Shown here piece after piece: positions 1 through 11,189 of a stretch of 64,000 nucleotides of DNA. Source of the stretch: Ditylenchus dipsaci (lineage: Eukaryota > Nematoda > Chromadorea > Rhabditida > Anguinidae); contig SADC01000265.1 in NCBI GenBank assembly GCA_004194705.1, positions 61,377 through 125,376 of the forward strand. The letters run 5' to 3'. Each line of letters begins with the position of its first letter. The first letter of the stretch is position 1. A program made the translations under genes and the position numbers. A model generated the notes under the pieces. That model searched no databases, had not been told where the DNA came from, and was given only the letters and a program-made list of their open reading frames with translations.

Positions 1-12
1 GGCTGGAATCAG

Positions 13-412
13 AGTCGAGTTGACCCCTCAACTTTCTAGGGGTCAATTTTTTCAAAAGTGCTAAAATATCAATTTTTTGAAAGGAAAATGCCAAATATAA
101 TATTTGCGATCCCCACTCAACTTTTCGAGCTCTACAAGATCGTTTTAAAAGAAATATGGAGTCTTTTCTCTGCACAATTTTAGCGAAAGTTTACCCCTGA
201 GTTGACCATTGTTGACCCTTAAACTTTTCTCCACCACCTATTTTTATACGTCAAATTTTAAAAAATTACTCGCAACAACTGTCTGGTTTTCTGTCTAGAG
301 CGCAAAAAATTGCCCTAGGATCATCAATATAAAAAAAATAATTTTAAAATTTTTGTGGACATTTTTTAAATTCAGAAAAAACTTGACCCTAAAAGTTGAC
401 CCCAACTATAAT
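13..412. repeat. Foldback element with GTTGACCCC ends
   Basis: The left part starts with GTTGACCCCTCAACTTT and AGGGGTCAATTTTTTC, and the right part ends with their approximate reverse complement (TTGACCCTAAAAGTTGACC). No coding capacity is visible. It looks like a non-autonomous inverted-repeat element; superfamily unknown. Confidence 0.55.
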
Positions 413-962
413 TAAGGACATTACCACTATTGCTGCAACTCCTACACGTGTAGTGCAGTGTGAGACTCCAAAGAACGCGTTTTTTTCAGCCAATAGGAAG
501 CGGTTGGTTTCAAGCAACGTGAGCTGGATGAGCAGCTAGTCAGAATAATCGTCCGCTTATTCAATTTTCTTCGCCACCATTAGCATTTGTTCGTGTTATT
601 TAAGATGATATTTGGGCGAGAAGACTACCATGTTTTCCAACTGGGCTTTGGCAAAAAGAGACTCTATATGCATTTTTGATCATGAGTACTTCTCGGAATC
701 ATGTGTAAGGTAAGTGAGTGCGCGCATCTCTAACCAACCAAGCCCCTGCGCCCCTAAATTTTTCAAATTTTGACTAAAAACCATGATACCATACCCCCCC
801 CCCCTGGTGGTTCGATTTTTTTTCTCAGAACCAAAAACAGCCGGTTTTCTCATGAAATCGGGGTCGAGAAACACGAATATGAATGTTATCTCCTCCACCC
901 GATCACTCCCCGTGGGGGGGGGGGTTGGTGGTTGGTTTATTGTAAACTCAAGCCGAAATGCA
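413..962. other. Non-coding stretch with dispersed-repeat copy and C/G-run palindrome
   Basis: No gene is seen. Bases 640-760 belong to a dispersed repeat family (AAAAGAGACTCTATATGCAT, then a CTCGGAATCATG-like core, then GCGCGCATCTCTAAC) that recurs near 2880-2975, 10130-10290 and 27545-27630. Bases 783-925 form a loose palindrome with a run of C answered by a run of G. Short ORFs here are by-products of these low-complexity runs. Confidence 0.5.
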
Positions 963-964
963 TA

Positions 965-1393
965 CAGTCGAATTTCTCTATAACATAACTCTATATAACA
1001 TAAAACTAGCATAACTCAGATATCAGTTTGGTTGGTCTGATTGAAATAAAGCCAAAGTGAACTTATATATACATAGCTTTTATTTCTATATAACATTAAA
1101 CTCCCTATAACATAAATTTTTTTCTGGCTCTTGCCGAATAAACGCCCCTCTATATAACATAAATCTATTAAATTTCTCAAAAATCAGTTAATTTCTGTAA
1201 AAATCAGATTTTTACAGTCTTTATAAGAAATTTGTTTTACATTAAGCTGCTGAGGAATCAAAAATTACCATTTTCTTTCGAATCTATTGTTTTCGATGGT
1301 TGATTTTTTTTCGGGATGGCTACTTTGTATAACATAACCTCTATATAACATAAATTTTGGCGGTCCCTTGAATTATGTTATAGAGGTTTGACT
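965..1393. repeat. Tc1/pogo-type MITE (CTCTATAACATAA family)
   Basis: Ends are CAGTCGAATTTCTCTATAAC on the left and the reverse complement of AGTCAAACCTCTATAACAT on the right, with internal CTCTATATAACATAAA repeats and the phrase GGCGGTCCCTTGAATTATG near the right end. Related ends with a GGTCCCTTG phrase occur at 25393 and 61359. Inferred to be a non-autonomous pogo/Tigger-like element. Confidence 0.7.
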
Positions 1394-1484
1394 AAAAACA
1401 AACTTAGTCTGACACAAACAGACACATTTTGTTATTGCTTGATCCCTCCATTTGAAATCGTGTATCCGAACCAATACCCGAAAC

Positions 1485-2259
1485 TAGAGATAGAACGCCG
1501 TTTTGCGATTTTTTTGAGTTTCGCCTATTTTTAGCCAACCTTTGTAAGCCAGGGCTAATTTTATAAGACATATTTCTAACAACTTTTAATGCTTAACAAC
1601 ATGCTATTATTGGATTTCGTAGTTAAATAGTTTATTTCCAGAAAACAGCCTCTCAAAAAAAAATCGCAAAGAGGAATTTCATTTTTCAGCTTGCGATGTT
1701 TTCTTGAGAGCTTTTTTATAAACATTTTGTTATAATTTTTACTAGATGTTATATACCAAAATGTAGCTCAATCAAAGGTAGCTAATAAATGTGAAGTTTG
1801 TTTAACCATACGTTTCATCATCATCGTCAAAATTGAGCCGAAACATCACGTAAAATTATTTTTTTTTTGTTGTCGTTTCTGTCATGTTTCGGCTCAATTT
1901 TGACGATGATGATGAGAACGTATGGTTAAACCAACTTCACACTCCTCAGCTTACTTTGATTGAGCTACATTTTGGTATATAACATCTAGTAAAAATTATA
2001 ACAAATGTTTATGAAAAAAAGCTCTCAAAAAAGCATCGCAAAAACATCGCAAGCCGAAAAATGAAATACCTCTTTGCGATGTTTTTTGAGAGGCTGTTTT
2101 CTGGAAATTAGAAAGTTAACTACGGAAATCCGATTACACCATGTCTTAAGCATTGAAAGTTGTTAGAAAGGTGTGTTATAAAAATTAAGCTTGGCTTACA
2201 AAAGTTAGCTAAAAATAGGCGGAACTCAAAAACATCGCAAAACGGCGTTTCTATCTCTA
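1485..2259. mobile_element. hAT-like foldback element
   Basis: Almost perfectly palindromic about a centre near 1870. Ends are TAGAGATAGAACGCCGTTTT and its reverse complement; both arms carry the GCTACATTTTGGTATATAAC motif. TAGAGATAG is the same terminus as the transposase-bearing hAT at 10742, so this is probably a non-autonomous relative. I could not find a clean 8-bp target duplication, because both flanks are ACCCGAA repeats of an older element. Confidence 0.7.
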
Positions 2260-2370
2260 CCAAACCCGAATTTTTCGGGTACCCGAACCGAACCAATACC
2301 CGAAACCCGAAAAAGCCGGGTTTCGGTTCTAATTAACCAAGCACGGGTACCCGAACTGACAACCCTACAA
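2260..2370. repeat. ACCCGAA repeat block, right end of an older hAT-like element
   Basis: Repeats of ACCCGAA and CGGGTACCCGAA end in ACTGACAACCCTA, the same CAACCCTA terminus as the element at 40064. The matching left end is only a fragment before 1485. The element at 1485 was inserted into this one. Confidence 0.45.
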
Positions 2371-2599
2371 AAGTGTGTTTTGACCACTTTTTGAGCTTCT
2401 CTGGTCTTCATCAGGGTAGAAAACATGTTTTCAGGGCGCTGTAAACCATTTTTCAAAAATTTTTTTTGACCAAAATTTGATTTTTTGTCTGGTGGCCCAA
2501 GTTAAACCATCTTAAAAAATTAACCAGATACCTACAAAGATGGAATTTGAACATAATTTCTTAACTGGGGCCTACCGTGTAAAGAAACTCTTGTATGCA

Positions 2600-2831
2600 T
2601 ACCGTATTTCTCTTATTTCCGCCGCCCCCCCTCTAACTTTAAGTGGCTCTAAAATCCTGTTTTATTTACTGTTTGAGCTGTCTAAAAAGTGCCTGCGAGG
2701 GATTTCAAAAAATCTAACAGGCACATTTACACAGCTCAAACAGTAAAAAACGAGTCTTGAACCACTGGAAGTTGGAAACAATTGCATGCTTCTAATTGCC
2801 GCCCCGGGGCGGCAATTAGAGAATTACGGTA
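2600..2831. repeat. MITE with TACCGTA ends
   Basis: Inverted repeats TACCGTATTTCTCTTATTTC and, on the right, GGGGCGGCAATTAGAGAATT followed by ACGGTA; the centre is a second palindrome built on TTTACTGTTTGAGCTGT. TA dinucleotides at both outer edges suggest a Tc1/mariner-type non-autonomous element. Confidence 0.7.
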
Positions 2832-3167
2832 TATCTTTTTATGTATCTAGTGTTCCTTTCGAGTAATTGTGTCTAAAGTATGTGGGTGTGCGCATCTCAA
2901 TCCGTGAATGATGAATCCGCGAAGTACTCTTGATCATAAATATATAAGACATATAGAGGCTCTTTTATATTCTTTGTTTCATATGCTCCATTGACCAAAC
3001 GTAGTAGAATACCAATAACTAACTATTTTCTGGTCATCCGCATACCCTTTCGGAGTGAATTACCTTGGGGGACAAAGCAAAAAGTCAAATTTTGGTCAAA
3101 CTTTTTTTACAAAAATGGTCGGCCGCGCGAAGAAAACATGTTTTCTACCCTGATGAGACCAGAGAAT
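2832..3167. other. Dispersed-repeat remnants, no gene
   Basis: Bases 2880-2975 are an inverted copy of the family seen at 640-760 (GTGTGCGCATCTCAA ... GTACTCTTGATCATAAATAT). Bases 3060-3110 carry the ACCTTGGGGGACAAAGCAAA motif that recurs near 10425 and 27650. No coding signal. Confidence 0.5.
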
Positions 3168-4955
3168 ATCAAAAGGACGGTTCTTTTTTCTGCCCGCAAA
3201 TACTTTTTCTGCCCGCAAATTTTCGAAAAAATGCCCGAAAATTTTTCTTCAACGGGTATAAAGCTAATTTCACTGTCCTCTACTCAATTTTTCTCATTCT
3301 TTTGTGTTTTTCATGTGTTTTGAGCATCTTGTTGTGAGCTGGGCCAGAAAATTGATCATTGCTTGGATATTTCGATGAGCCTTCTTTAACTGTTATAAGA
3401 CTGAATTTCTTGTTGTTTCTTAGCCGATATTTGACTTCAAGTGATTGTATATTCAGGTTAATGTCACGTACTTAAGTGAGGGATTATCAGCAGCCTTATC
3501 CAACAGTCGTGGAGTGCCCGTATTGGTCTGCTTAGAATCTGTTAATGGCTTTAGGCGTTATTTCAGAATATTTAATTCGGAATTTTAGGTTCGCTGATCA
3601 GGTAATTTTTTATTTATGACATGATTCGCGTTTGAACTGCATACAACGTGACAGCGTCGTCAACGCACGTAGCGTCAATTGAAAATATTTTAGTCCACTT
3701 GGGAAATATGAACTTTGTCACGCTGTATGTGGTGCAACTGCCACTCTCTATTTGCCTTCGTGCTCCACCACAAGACAGCATGGGCTAGGCCTGTGTAACA
3801 TAGTTGTCGGAGCACGTTAACTTCAAGAAGCTGCCTAGCGAGAGTTAGGCTTTTCTGGTATTTGAGTTCATTCATTTCAGGTCTTTTTCGTGGATCAATC
3901 AATCAAAAAGTCATAAATAAACAAAAGCTGATCAATAACGAGTCAGATGGTGCGCTCGAACTATGTGTATTTTTGCTGAAGACACCTTTAAACCTCTAAA
4001 AGTCAATTGGCATAAACATGGCACTTAATCACAGAAATTTCAGGAAATTACTTACTTATCATCACGGTTGGCTTAAAAAGGAAAATTTGACGTCAGTAAA
4101 TCGATCTGGCTTTGTTGACATTTGACTGTTGTTGATCCACGAAAAAGACCTGAAAATGAATGAACTCAAATACCAGAAAAGCCTAACTCTCGCTAGGCAG
4201 CTTCTTGAAGTTAACGTGCTCCGACAACTATGTTACACAGGCCTAGCCATGCTGTCTTGTGGGTGGAGCACGAAGGCAAATAGAGAGTGCGCAGTTGCAC
4301 CACATACAGCGTGACAAAGTTCATTTTTCCAAGTGGACTAAAATATTTCAATTGACGCTACGTGCGTTGACGACGCTGTCACGTTGTATGCAGTTCAAAC
4401 GCGAATCATGTCATAAATAAAAAATTACCTGATCAGCGAACCTAAAATTCCGAATTAAATATTCTGGAAATAACGCCTAAAAGCCATTAAACAGATTCTA
4501 AGCAGACCATACGGGCACTCCACGACTGTTGGATAAGGCTGCTGATATCCTTCACTTAAGTACGTGACATTAACCTGAATATACAATCACTTGAAGTCAA
4601 ATATCGGCTAAGAAACAACAAGAAATTCAGTCTTATAACAGTTAAAGAAGGCTCATCGAAATATCCAAGCAATGATCAATTCTGGGCCCAGCTCACAACA
4701 AGATGCTCAAAACACATGGAAACCACAAAAGGAATGAGAATTGAGTAGAGGACAGTGAATTAGCTTTATAACCCGTTGAAGAAAATTTTCGGGCATTTTT
4801 TCGAAAATTTGCGGGCAGAAAAAAGTAATTTGCGGGCAGAAAAAGTATTTAGCGGGCAAAAAAGAGTAAATAGCGGCATTTCAAATTTGCGGGCAGAAAA
4901 AAGATTAGCGGGCAGAAAGAAGTAATTAGCGGGCAGAAAAAAGTACCGTCCTATC
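3168..4955. repeat. Large foldback element, about 0.75-kb arms
   Basis: Left arm about 3168-3900 and right arm about 4130-4955 are inverted copies separated by a spacer of about 230 bp. Outer ends read AAAAGGACGGT and ACCGTCCTAT. Each arm contains a similar 60-70-codon ORF (minus strand 3690-3902, plus strand 4129-4314) sharing MNELKYQKSLTLARQLLEVN. The ORF differs by frameshifts between arms. It could be a remnant exon captured by the element or chance; I do not recognise it. Confidence 0.75.
4800..4945. repeat. Short tandem array GCGGGCAGAAAAAAGTA
   Basis: About seven imperfect copies of a 17-22-bp unit (AATTTGCGGGCAGAAAAAAG) inside the outer part of the right foldback arm. The left arm has only about two units (3190-3235, inverted), so the array has expanded or contracted on one side. 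Confidence 0.75.
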
Positions 4956-6182
4956 AAAAAAAGTGGTCAAAAGACACTTTCGGAAACATGCGATATAAAG
5001 AACTCGTGTCTTAAATTGTAGCCCTGATGTGAGCTACATTTTGGTATGAAACTTCTTTTCAAATTCTCTTTTTCAAATTTCAGACCTAAAAATTCTACTT
5101 TTTAAAATTTTATATCTAAAGTGTAGCAGACATTTTAAGCTACAATTTGTTACCGAAAGTTTGAATTTTTTTTTATCAAATTAGGTTCAAAAAGGGTCTG
5201 AAATGGTGACGGTTAATTTGGTGAACGGTCAAACGTCCTGTACCAAAAAATGTCAACGTATTTCCTTCACCTCAAAGGTCACGGGACTTTTGAAGGATAA
5301 ACATAATTCGACCCCTTTATCAATCCGGCTATCTCGAAAGAGGATGAAAAATAATCCAGCCGGCCTGATTAATAGATGTTCTACGGTAACTCTAAAATAT
5401 TAGTCAAAATAGGAGGGAGGTTTCATTAGAGAAAATAAGGTAACTGAAAATACCCACAAATGTGGCAAGAGGGATCGCTGCATGGAGATGATTCAACCAT
5501 TGTGTGAGCTGGTTCATTGACGTAGGTACAGGTCTGAAATAATTTAAACACATGAAATCCTTTCATACTTCATACTTTATTCCAGTCAAAAATATTACGG
5601 CGGAAAAGAGTGGTGTTCAATGGAAGATTGCTGCCACTGGACATCGTAGTTTCATATAATATATGAGTTTAGGCCAGGCTTGGTCGAACGGTAGACAAAT
5701 GTGTGGTTAGAATTCGCTCAAAAATATTGTTGGATCTTCAGATACAATTTCTCACTTCACACCTTAAAATTGAACGACTACTTTAAGCATGGACTCAGAA
5801 TTTCACGCTTAACAATAGAGTTTAGTTTTTGAAAATTTTAGTCAAAGTTTTTTTGCTAGAGCTTCTAAAATTTTGAAGTTTTCTAATTTTGTCTTGGCAC
5901 GAAAAAATGAAAAATGGGTCATAGTTTTTTATACTAGATTTTTCTAAGTTGTTAAAGAACTATACTTGTTTGATGCAAATGAGAATTTAACAAGTTCAAT
6001 AGCCGAAACCAAACTAAGCCGACACCAAGGTGCCACTATAATCGAAGGTGCCACTATAACGAAGTGCCACTATAGCGGGGGTAAACTTTCTTTATTTTCT
6101 TTACCGGCCAGCCAATGCGGCTTATTTAGGGTGCTACTAAGCGCGGTGTCACTATATCAAGACTCGACTATACTAAGTGGGG
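4956..6182. other. Intergenic, short repeat of GTGCCACTATA
   Basis: No gene is supported. Around 6010-6180 several copies of GTGCCACTATA and GTCACTATAT end with CGACTATACTAAG, resembling the eroded edge of a Tc1/pogo-type MITE. The 66-codon ORF at 5203-5403 has no recognisable features. Confidence 0.4.
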
Positions 6183-6920
6183 CAGGGTGTTTTTTTATTC
6201 CGATTTTGATATGTCGATTTCTATTGAAAATTTCTATCTTTTTTTTGAAAATCTCTTTCTGTTAGAAAACTTGAGATTTCACCATTTATTTGGTCTTTAC
6301 AGATTGTGCATGTGACGTCAAAAATTGAGTTTTCTGAGTTCCCGAAGTCAGGGTCGGTTTCTGGGCATTTCAATCTTAGTTTCCGAATCCTTGGACCAGG
6401 CGCGGATCGACGCCATACAAAATGGATTATCATTAGCGTGGGCACCAAGATCTCCGATTGGCATCTTGCGACTTCTTTTTATGGGCTACATCTAGTCAAA
6501 AGTCTATACCTCAACGGCCTGGACTTGGATGATCCTCGGGAAAGAATCGAAGCCGCTTTTAAGAAATGCCAAGGACATGGTAGACAAGTTTATTGGGGAC
6601 CATGAACAGTGACTTCACAGTGCAGCAGAAATAGAGGCCATCATGTAGAAGTCCGATAAATTTCATAATAACGCTTTTGTTGTTATCAGGTATTCATGTC
6701 ATGAAACTTTGAAAAAAATGCGCGTATTTTTAAAAATTGCCCAAAAAAACGACAATACTTGGAGTCTCAGAAAAACCCAATTTTTGATGTCACATGCACA
6801 TCTGTAAAACCAAAAAAAATGGTGAAATCTGAGCTTTCTAACAAAAAAAGATTGTCAAAAAGATAAAAATTTTCAATAAAAATCGACAAATCAAAACGGA
6901 AAATAAAAAAAAACACCCTG
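6183..6920. mobile_element. Mariner-like element with inverted repeats of more than 100 bp
   Basis: Ends CAGGGTGTTTTTTTATTCCG (left) and its counterpart ending ACACCCTG (right). The inverted repeats run for well over 100 bp each (6183-6330 against 6770-6920) with small gaps. CAGGGTG termini are common in Tc1/mariner elements of invertebrates. The 450-bp interior keeps only the end of a transposase reading frame. Confidence 0.7.
6430..6604 (+). pseudogene. Mariner-like transposase C-terminal remnant
   Basis: The frame ends with a VKSLYLNGLDLDDPRERIEA segment followed by AFKKCQG. This resembles the tail after the last catalytic Asp in invertebrate mariner-type DDE transposases, where an FFLWGxLKSLVY stretch is followed by LDDLRERIEAAF. 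The D-N-P region just upstream is unrecognisable (SDWHLATSFYGLH), and no catalytic domain remains, so it is dead. Identification is by recalled family pattern only. Confidence 0.5.
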
Positions 6921-7924
6921 TACTAAGAGAAATTTTTTTGGATAATTAACAATTAATAAAAAAAAGCAGCAAAAACAATTATTCTGCAACAATTTCTATG
7001 ACTAAAATATAATAATGAAAAATCTAAAAATAATGTAAAGTGTATGTGTTTGCATATGCTTTATTTCCATTCGAAATTTCTATTGAATAAAATATAAGAA
7101 ATAAGATTCATCATATTTTAAAGAAAAAGAAAACATTTCAAACAAAATGTACTTGATGCTTAACAAATAGATAAAACATATAAATTAGTTTTCTAAAATT
7201 CTGCAAACAAAATTATTATTAATGACTTTAGTTTTAAAAAATCAAGTTTCGATTTCAATTTCCGGCGCTATAGTAGCAATACTCCAAAATTTCAGCTTGG
7301 CGCAAAAAGCCGTGCTTAAACTGGCAACATGGATGATCCACCCGTGGACCTGTCTAATTACGAAAACCACCAGAGTACTACTATCTGAGTAACACTTCTT
7401 GGTACTTTACTGACCTTAGGTATGACCTGCTGGTACCCCACCAGAGTGTCCCTACCTGAACAAAGGCCACCTGAGTACCCCTTCTGCACACCTCATCTGA
7501 GTATGCGCTTCTAGGTACCTCATCTAAATGCTCATATCAGGGTAAGTTTAATTTGACGGGTAAATATTCGAAATAGCCATTCGTTAATGGTAAAAAAAAT
7601 TGAGAAAATTTGTCTCTGTTCGTGTCAGAAATTCCTAGATGAAGAGAAAATATTGCGTTCGAGTGATGTCAAATAGTAAAGTTACCCACACTTTTGCTTG
7701 ATTTTTTTGAATAGTTTGGAAATGAACTTACAGTTGACTCGACTGAAAAGACGGCTAGGCCAGGCCGGCCGTGGAAAAAGTGTGCCTGGGCACAGGCTGA
7801 GCCAGCCCCAATAAAGCATGATTTACAGTAAATTTTTTTTTTAAAGATAGCTAAGATCCTGCGCTACAACATCGAAATGTTTTCGACTTTTTTCGTGTTG
7901 GACTAAATGAAAATTAAAAAATGA
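6921..7924. other. Intergenic, degenerate CACCTGAGTACC repeats
   Basis: Bases 7365-7545 contain loosely repeated phrases such as CACCAGAGTAC, ATCTGAGTA and CACCTGAGTACCCCTTCT, spaced about 25-35 bp. The rest is AT-rich with no gene seen. Confidence 0.4.
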
Positions 7925-8059
7925 ATGCAGATGTTTTTCAATTTGCGATGCGATGTTGCGTATGTTTCAAAAATTTGCGTTGCGATGTGCGATGAGATGT
8001 TTTGGACGAAATTTGCTGCTGGTGATGCGATTTGCGATACATCGCATCGTTCATCTCTA
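7925..8059. mobile_element. Solo right end of a hAT-like element
   Basis: A cluster of GCGATG/TGCGAT repeats leads to ATCGCATCGTTCATCTCTA. GCGATG subterminal repeats followed by TCTCTA match the ends of the hAT at 10742-14038. No matching left end was found upstream, so this is a truncated copy. Confidence 0.5.
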
Positions 8060-9365
8060 GGGAAAACCGTTTTTTCGAATATTTTTCGGTTTGCCTTGAT
8101 CCTTCTGTGGTTTTTTGTTATTTGGCCTTGATCAGCCTATGGTTTTCGGGTCATCTCTATGTAGTATTTCGATTATGTTTCTCCGTCAAGTTTTTTATTA
8201 ATTGGGAGTTTTTGAAATGTTTCAATGTGAAGTCTGAAAAAATTGTAGCAAAACTTCTTGGCTACATCTGGAGCTATTACACAGTTGAATTCAACAATGT
8301 TCCAGCGACCAAGCATTCTGTTCAAAGACTTCAGCGGCTCAAAAAAATTGCCCCTTTTTGTGACATTCTCAAATTTTCGATAATCTGTTCAGTATTCAGT
8401 CGAGAGAAAATCAACGTGGTTGTAGTATAACAACTTCTAAGTTACATTTTACGGCGTGATTCAGAAGCTTATTCTATACGAGTATCAATTTTAAGCCTTA
8501 ATGTCATAGTACAAATGTACCGAATGTACCGCATCTGGAAAGCAGTGAATTTACTAGGTGACGAATCACATGGACGACCATGGTTATAGAGTCATTTATG
8601 TTTATATACATTGGTGTCCTATCGGAAAGGTGGATTAGTTTTGACTTTTCTCAAATATTTTTCTTATCTTAGTCATGCACTAATAGCTTATCTGAATGCT
8701 CGAATTTTACCATTTTGTTTCCAAAAAAGAAACACTCAAAAATGATTAGATTGAATCAGACATGACCATTTTAAAAAATGACTTGACGTTCACAGAATCT
8801 TTTTTCAAAACGACAAAAAAGATAACATTAACGCCTTTAAACTAGAACTCTTCCAGGGTCGACGAAGACTTGTAAAACCGCCCTATAATTTCAAAAGGCA
8901 TCCTGGCATATTTTTCTATCCTGACGGATATCTTATACATAAGGAATTAACCCGTAAAAAATGACAATTGGTTGCAGAATCAAAATTCTATATAGAAATC
9001 AGAATTAACTTTTTTGATGGACTGAGAATTAATGTTCGAAATTACAATTCGGAACCCACCCAAAATTTTTTTCTTATTACAAATACTTTTAGGATGGAAC
9101 CCATCTGTCACTTGTCAAAACTCATTAAATGTATGTGGAAACCTGTCGGTTGTGCACAACAAGCAAACTCGTAAATCAACCAAAATTATGTTCGTTGAAG
9201 CTACGAGCACGCTGAAAAAGGCTCAAATTCTTTTACCCCGCCAAATTACTGATTTATCACGCCGAATTAATTTTTTTACCACGCCAAATTTGAATTCACC
9301 CCGTTAAATTTGAATTTCCGGTGATACTGCAGTAAATTTTGCGGAAATCCAAATCTTTACAGTTA
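8060..9365. other. Non-coding stretch
   Basis: No gene is supported. A 132-codon ORF at 8032-8430 crosses the hAT end and has no domain, start context or codon pattern that argues for coding. Confidence 0.45.
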
Positions 9366-9795
9366 AATGACTTGGATCGCTCAAAATCCCACCCCAGAGT
9401 GGCCAGAAGCCCTGAAGTTGGTTTTTGGGGTTTACTAAAAGAGGGGGGATGGGTAAACCTTTTGCGAAAAATCGATTGAGAGGATCAGATTTCGGTCCGA
9501 TGGGTCAATCGCTCAGAATTCCACTCTGAACCATTCTCAACATCTTAAGCAACCCTAAAGCATCCCAAACTGCTCCAGATCAGTATAACTACCCTAAATC
9601 AGTGCTTAGGGTGGTTTAAGATGGTCAAGAATGCGTTAAAAATAGAATCTGAGCGATAAAGCCCATCGACCCAAAATGTGATCCGCTCGATCGATTTTTA
9701 GTAAAAGAGTTTGCTTCCCCTTTAGCGCAACCCCCCAAAAAACAAAATTTCATTGGCTTCTGGCCATCCAGGGTGGAATCCAAGTCATTTTCAGA
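9366..9795. repeat. Foldback element (AATGACTTGGAT ends)
   Basis: Left end AATGACTTGGATCGCTCAAA and right end GGTGGAATCCAAGTCATTTT are inverted copies; nested palindromes lie inside. The same internal phrases (AAATCGATTGAG, CAGAATTCCA, CCAGAGTGGCCA) recur at 55990-56060 and 56460-56720, so this is a multi-copy family. Confidence 0.7.
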
Positions 9796-9899
9796 CTAAA
9801 AATTTTGAATTCTTGCGAAATTATGCGAAATTTGTTGGTCTTGGACAGAAATTAGGTTTGGTACAGAAAAAAGGAATTTTAGGACAAAAGGAAGTAAAT

Positions 9900-10616
9900 T
9901 TGACCCTACTATAGATACCCACCCCCCCCCTCCCCTCCTCCCCCCCCCCCCCCCCAATTTTTTTTTTTTCAAAATCGTTTTTAACACTCCTAAGTAGTTT
10001 TATGCGCTGAAAACGATAAAAAGTTGTTTTCAGGACGTTTTCTGACCAAAAAGTCGATTTTTTGAAAAAAAATTTTTGGCCAAAAGTTAGACATTTTCGG
10101 GGTTTTTACCCCATTTGGTCACTGGACTGGGCAAAAGAGCCTATATATGCTTTTATGGTCAAGAGTACTCTCAGAATCATAGTCTAAGGAAGTGTGGCGC
10201 GCATCTCTAACTCTCAAGCCCCGCGCCCCCGAAGTGCGCGCAGGGGCTTGGGGCTTGGAGTTGAGATGCGCACACCCACATACCTTAGACACAAATCACT
10301 CGAAAGTGACTCTGGATGCATGAAAAAGCATGCATACCAGAGTTTTTTATTGCGGTGGCCCCAGTTACAAACTATGTTCGAATCCCATCTTTTAGGTTCT
10401 AGGTACCATTTCAGGTGATATTACCTTGGTCCCCAAGGCAAAAAGTTCACATTTTAGTCAAAAATTTTTTTTCTTTAAAAATCAATTTTTAGGTCAGAAA
10501 ATGCCGAAAACACCTTTCTATCGTTTTCAGCGGCATAAAAATTACTTAGGAGTGGTTAAAACACGATTTTTGAAAAAAAATGGGGGGGGGGGGGGGTGGA
10601 ATTCATATAGGTAGCG
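9900..10616. repeat. Foldback element with poly-C/poly-G arms
   Basis: Left end GACCCTACTATAGATACCC plus a long C-run; right end a long G-run then GGAATTCATATAGGTAGCGG. The arms match as inverted copies through TCGTTTTTAACACTCCTAAG / CTTAGGAGTGGTTAAAA and the GTTTTCAG motif. A second inverted repeat (10140-10300, GCGCGCATCTCTAAC / GTTGAGATGCGCACACCC) sits in the middle. The tips resemble the MITE family at 13787. Confidence 0.7.
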
Positions 10617-10970
10617 GCCTAATTGGTACACGTCAGATTTGTACAAAAAAATTATATTGGTACAAAAAGAAGTAAATTTGGTACAAAAAAGTATTGCCCT
10701 TTTTTAGAGTTGCATAGGTGGAAACGCCCGTTCGTCAGAACTAGAGATAGAAGCGTGCGATGTATCGCATCGCAACATCGCATCGCACGCAGCCAATTTT
10801 GCAAAAAACATTCGCATCGCAACATCGCACGCAAATTTTTAAACATCGCACATCGCATCGCAAATTTTTAAAATATCGCAATTTGTTTTTTCAAAATGTT
10901 TCAATTCTCAACATGTTTTCTTCATCTTTTTTTCTTGTTTTGCTGCTTATTCTGCTTTTTTTTTTGTTGG

Positions 10971-11157
10971 TACAGTTACTCTCGTCGTTAAACTGGGCAC
11001 TTCAATAAACTGGCACCCTCGATAAACTGGCACTTGAAAAAGCCTATTTGGCTGGCCGACAGAGAAATTAGGCAAAGTAACTCCACTAAACTGGCCACCC
11101 CGATAAGCTGGCACCCAGGCTGGTCTTAGGGGTGCCAGTTATCGAGAGTAGACTATA
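10971..11157. repeat. Tc1/pogo-type MITE, AACTGGCAC family, copy 1
   Basis: Palindrome with TACAGTTACTCTCG at one end and ATCGAGAGTAGACTATA at the other; interior repeats of TAAACTGGCAC(CCTCGA). Highly similar to 16559-16746. TA at both edges fits a Tc1/mariner target. Confidence 0.8.
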
Positions 11158-11189
11158 AATATTGCTGTTCCTAAGTTTTTTTCTTCAGA

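Noticed and set aside
680..1012. 110-residue minus-strand ORF
   Set aside because: Crosses a C/G-run palindrome and the end of a MITE; explained by repeats.
8032..8430. 132-residue ORF as a gene
   Set aside because: Starts inside hAT subterminal repeats, has no recognisable features, no splice or polyadenylation context.
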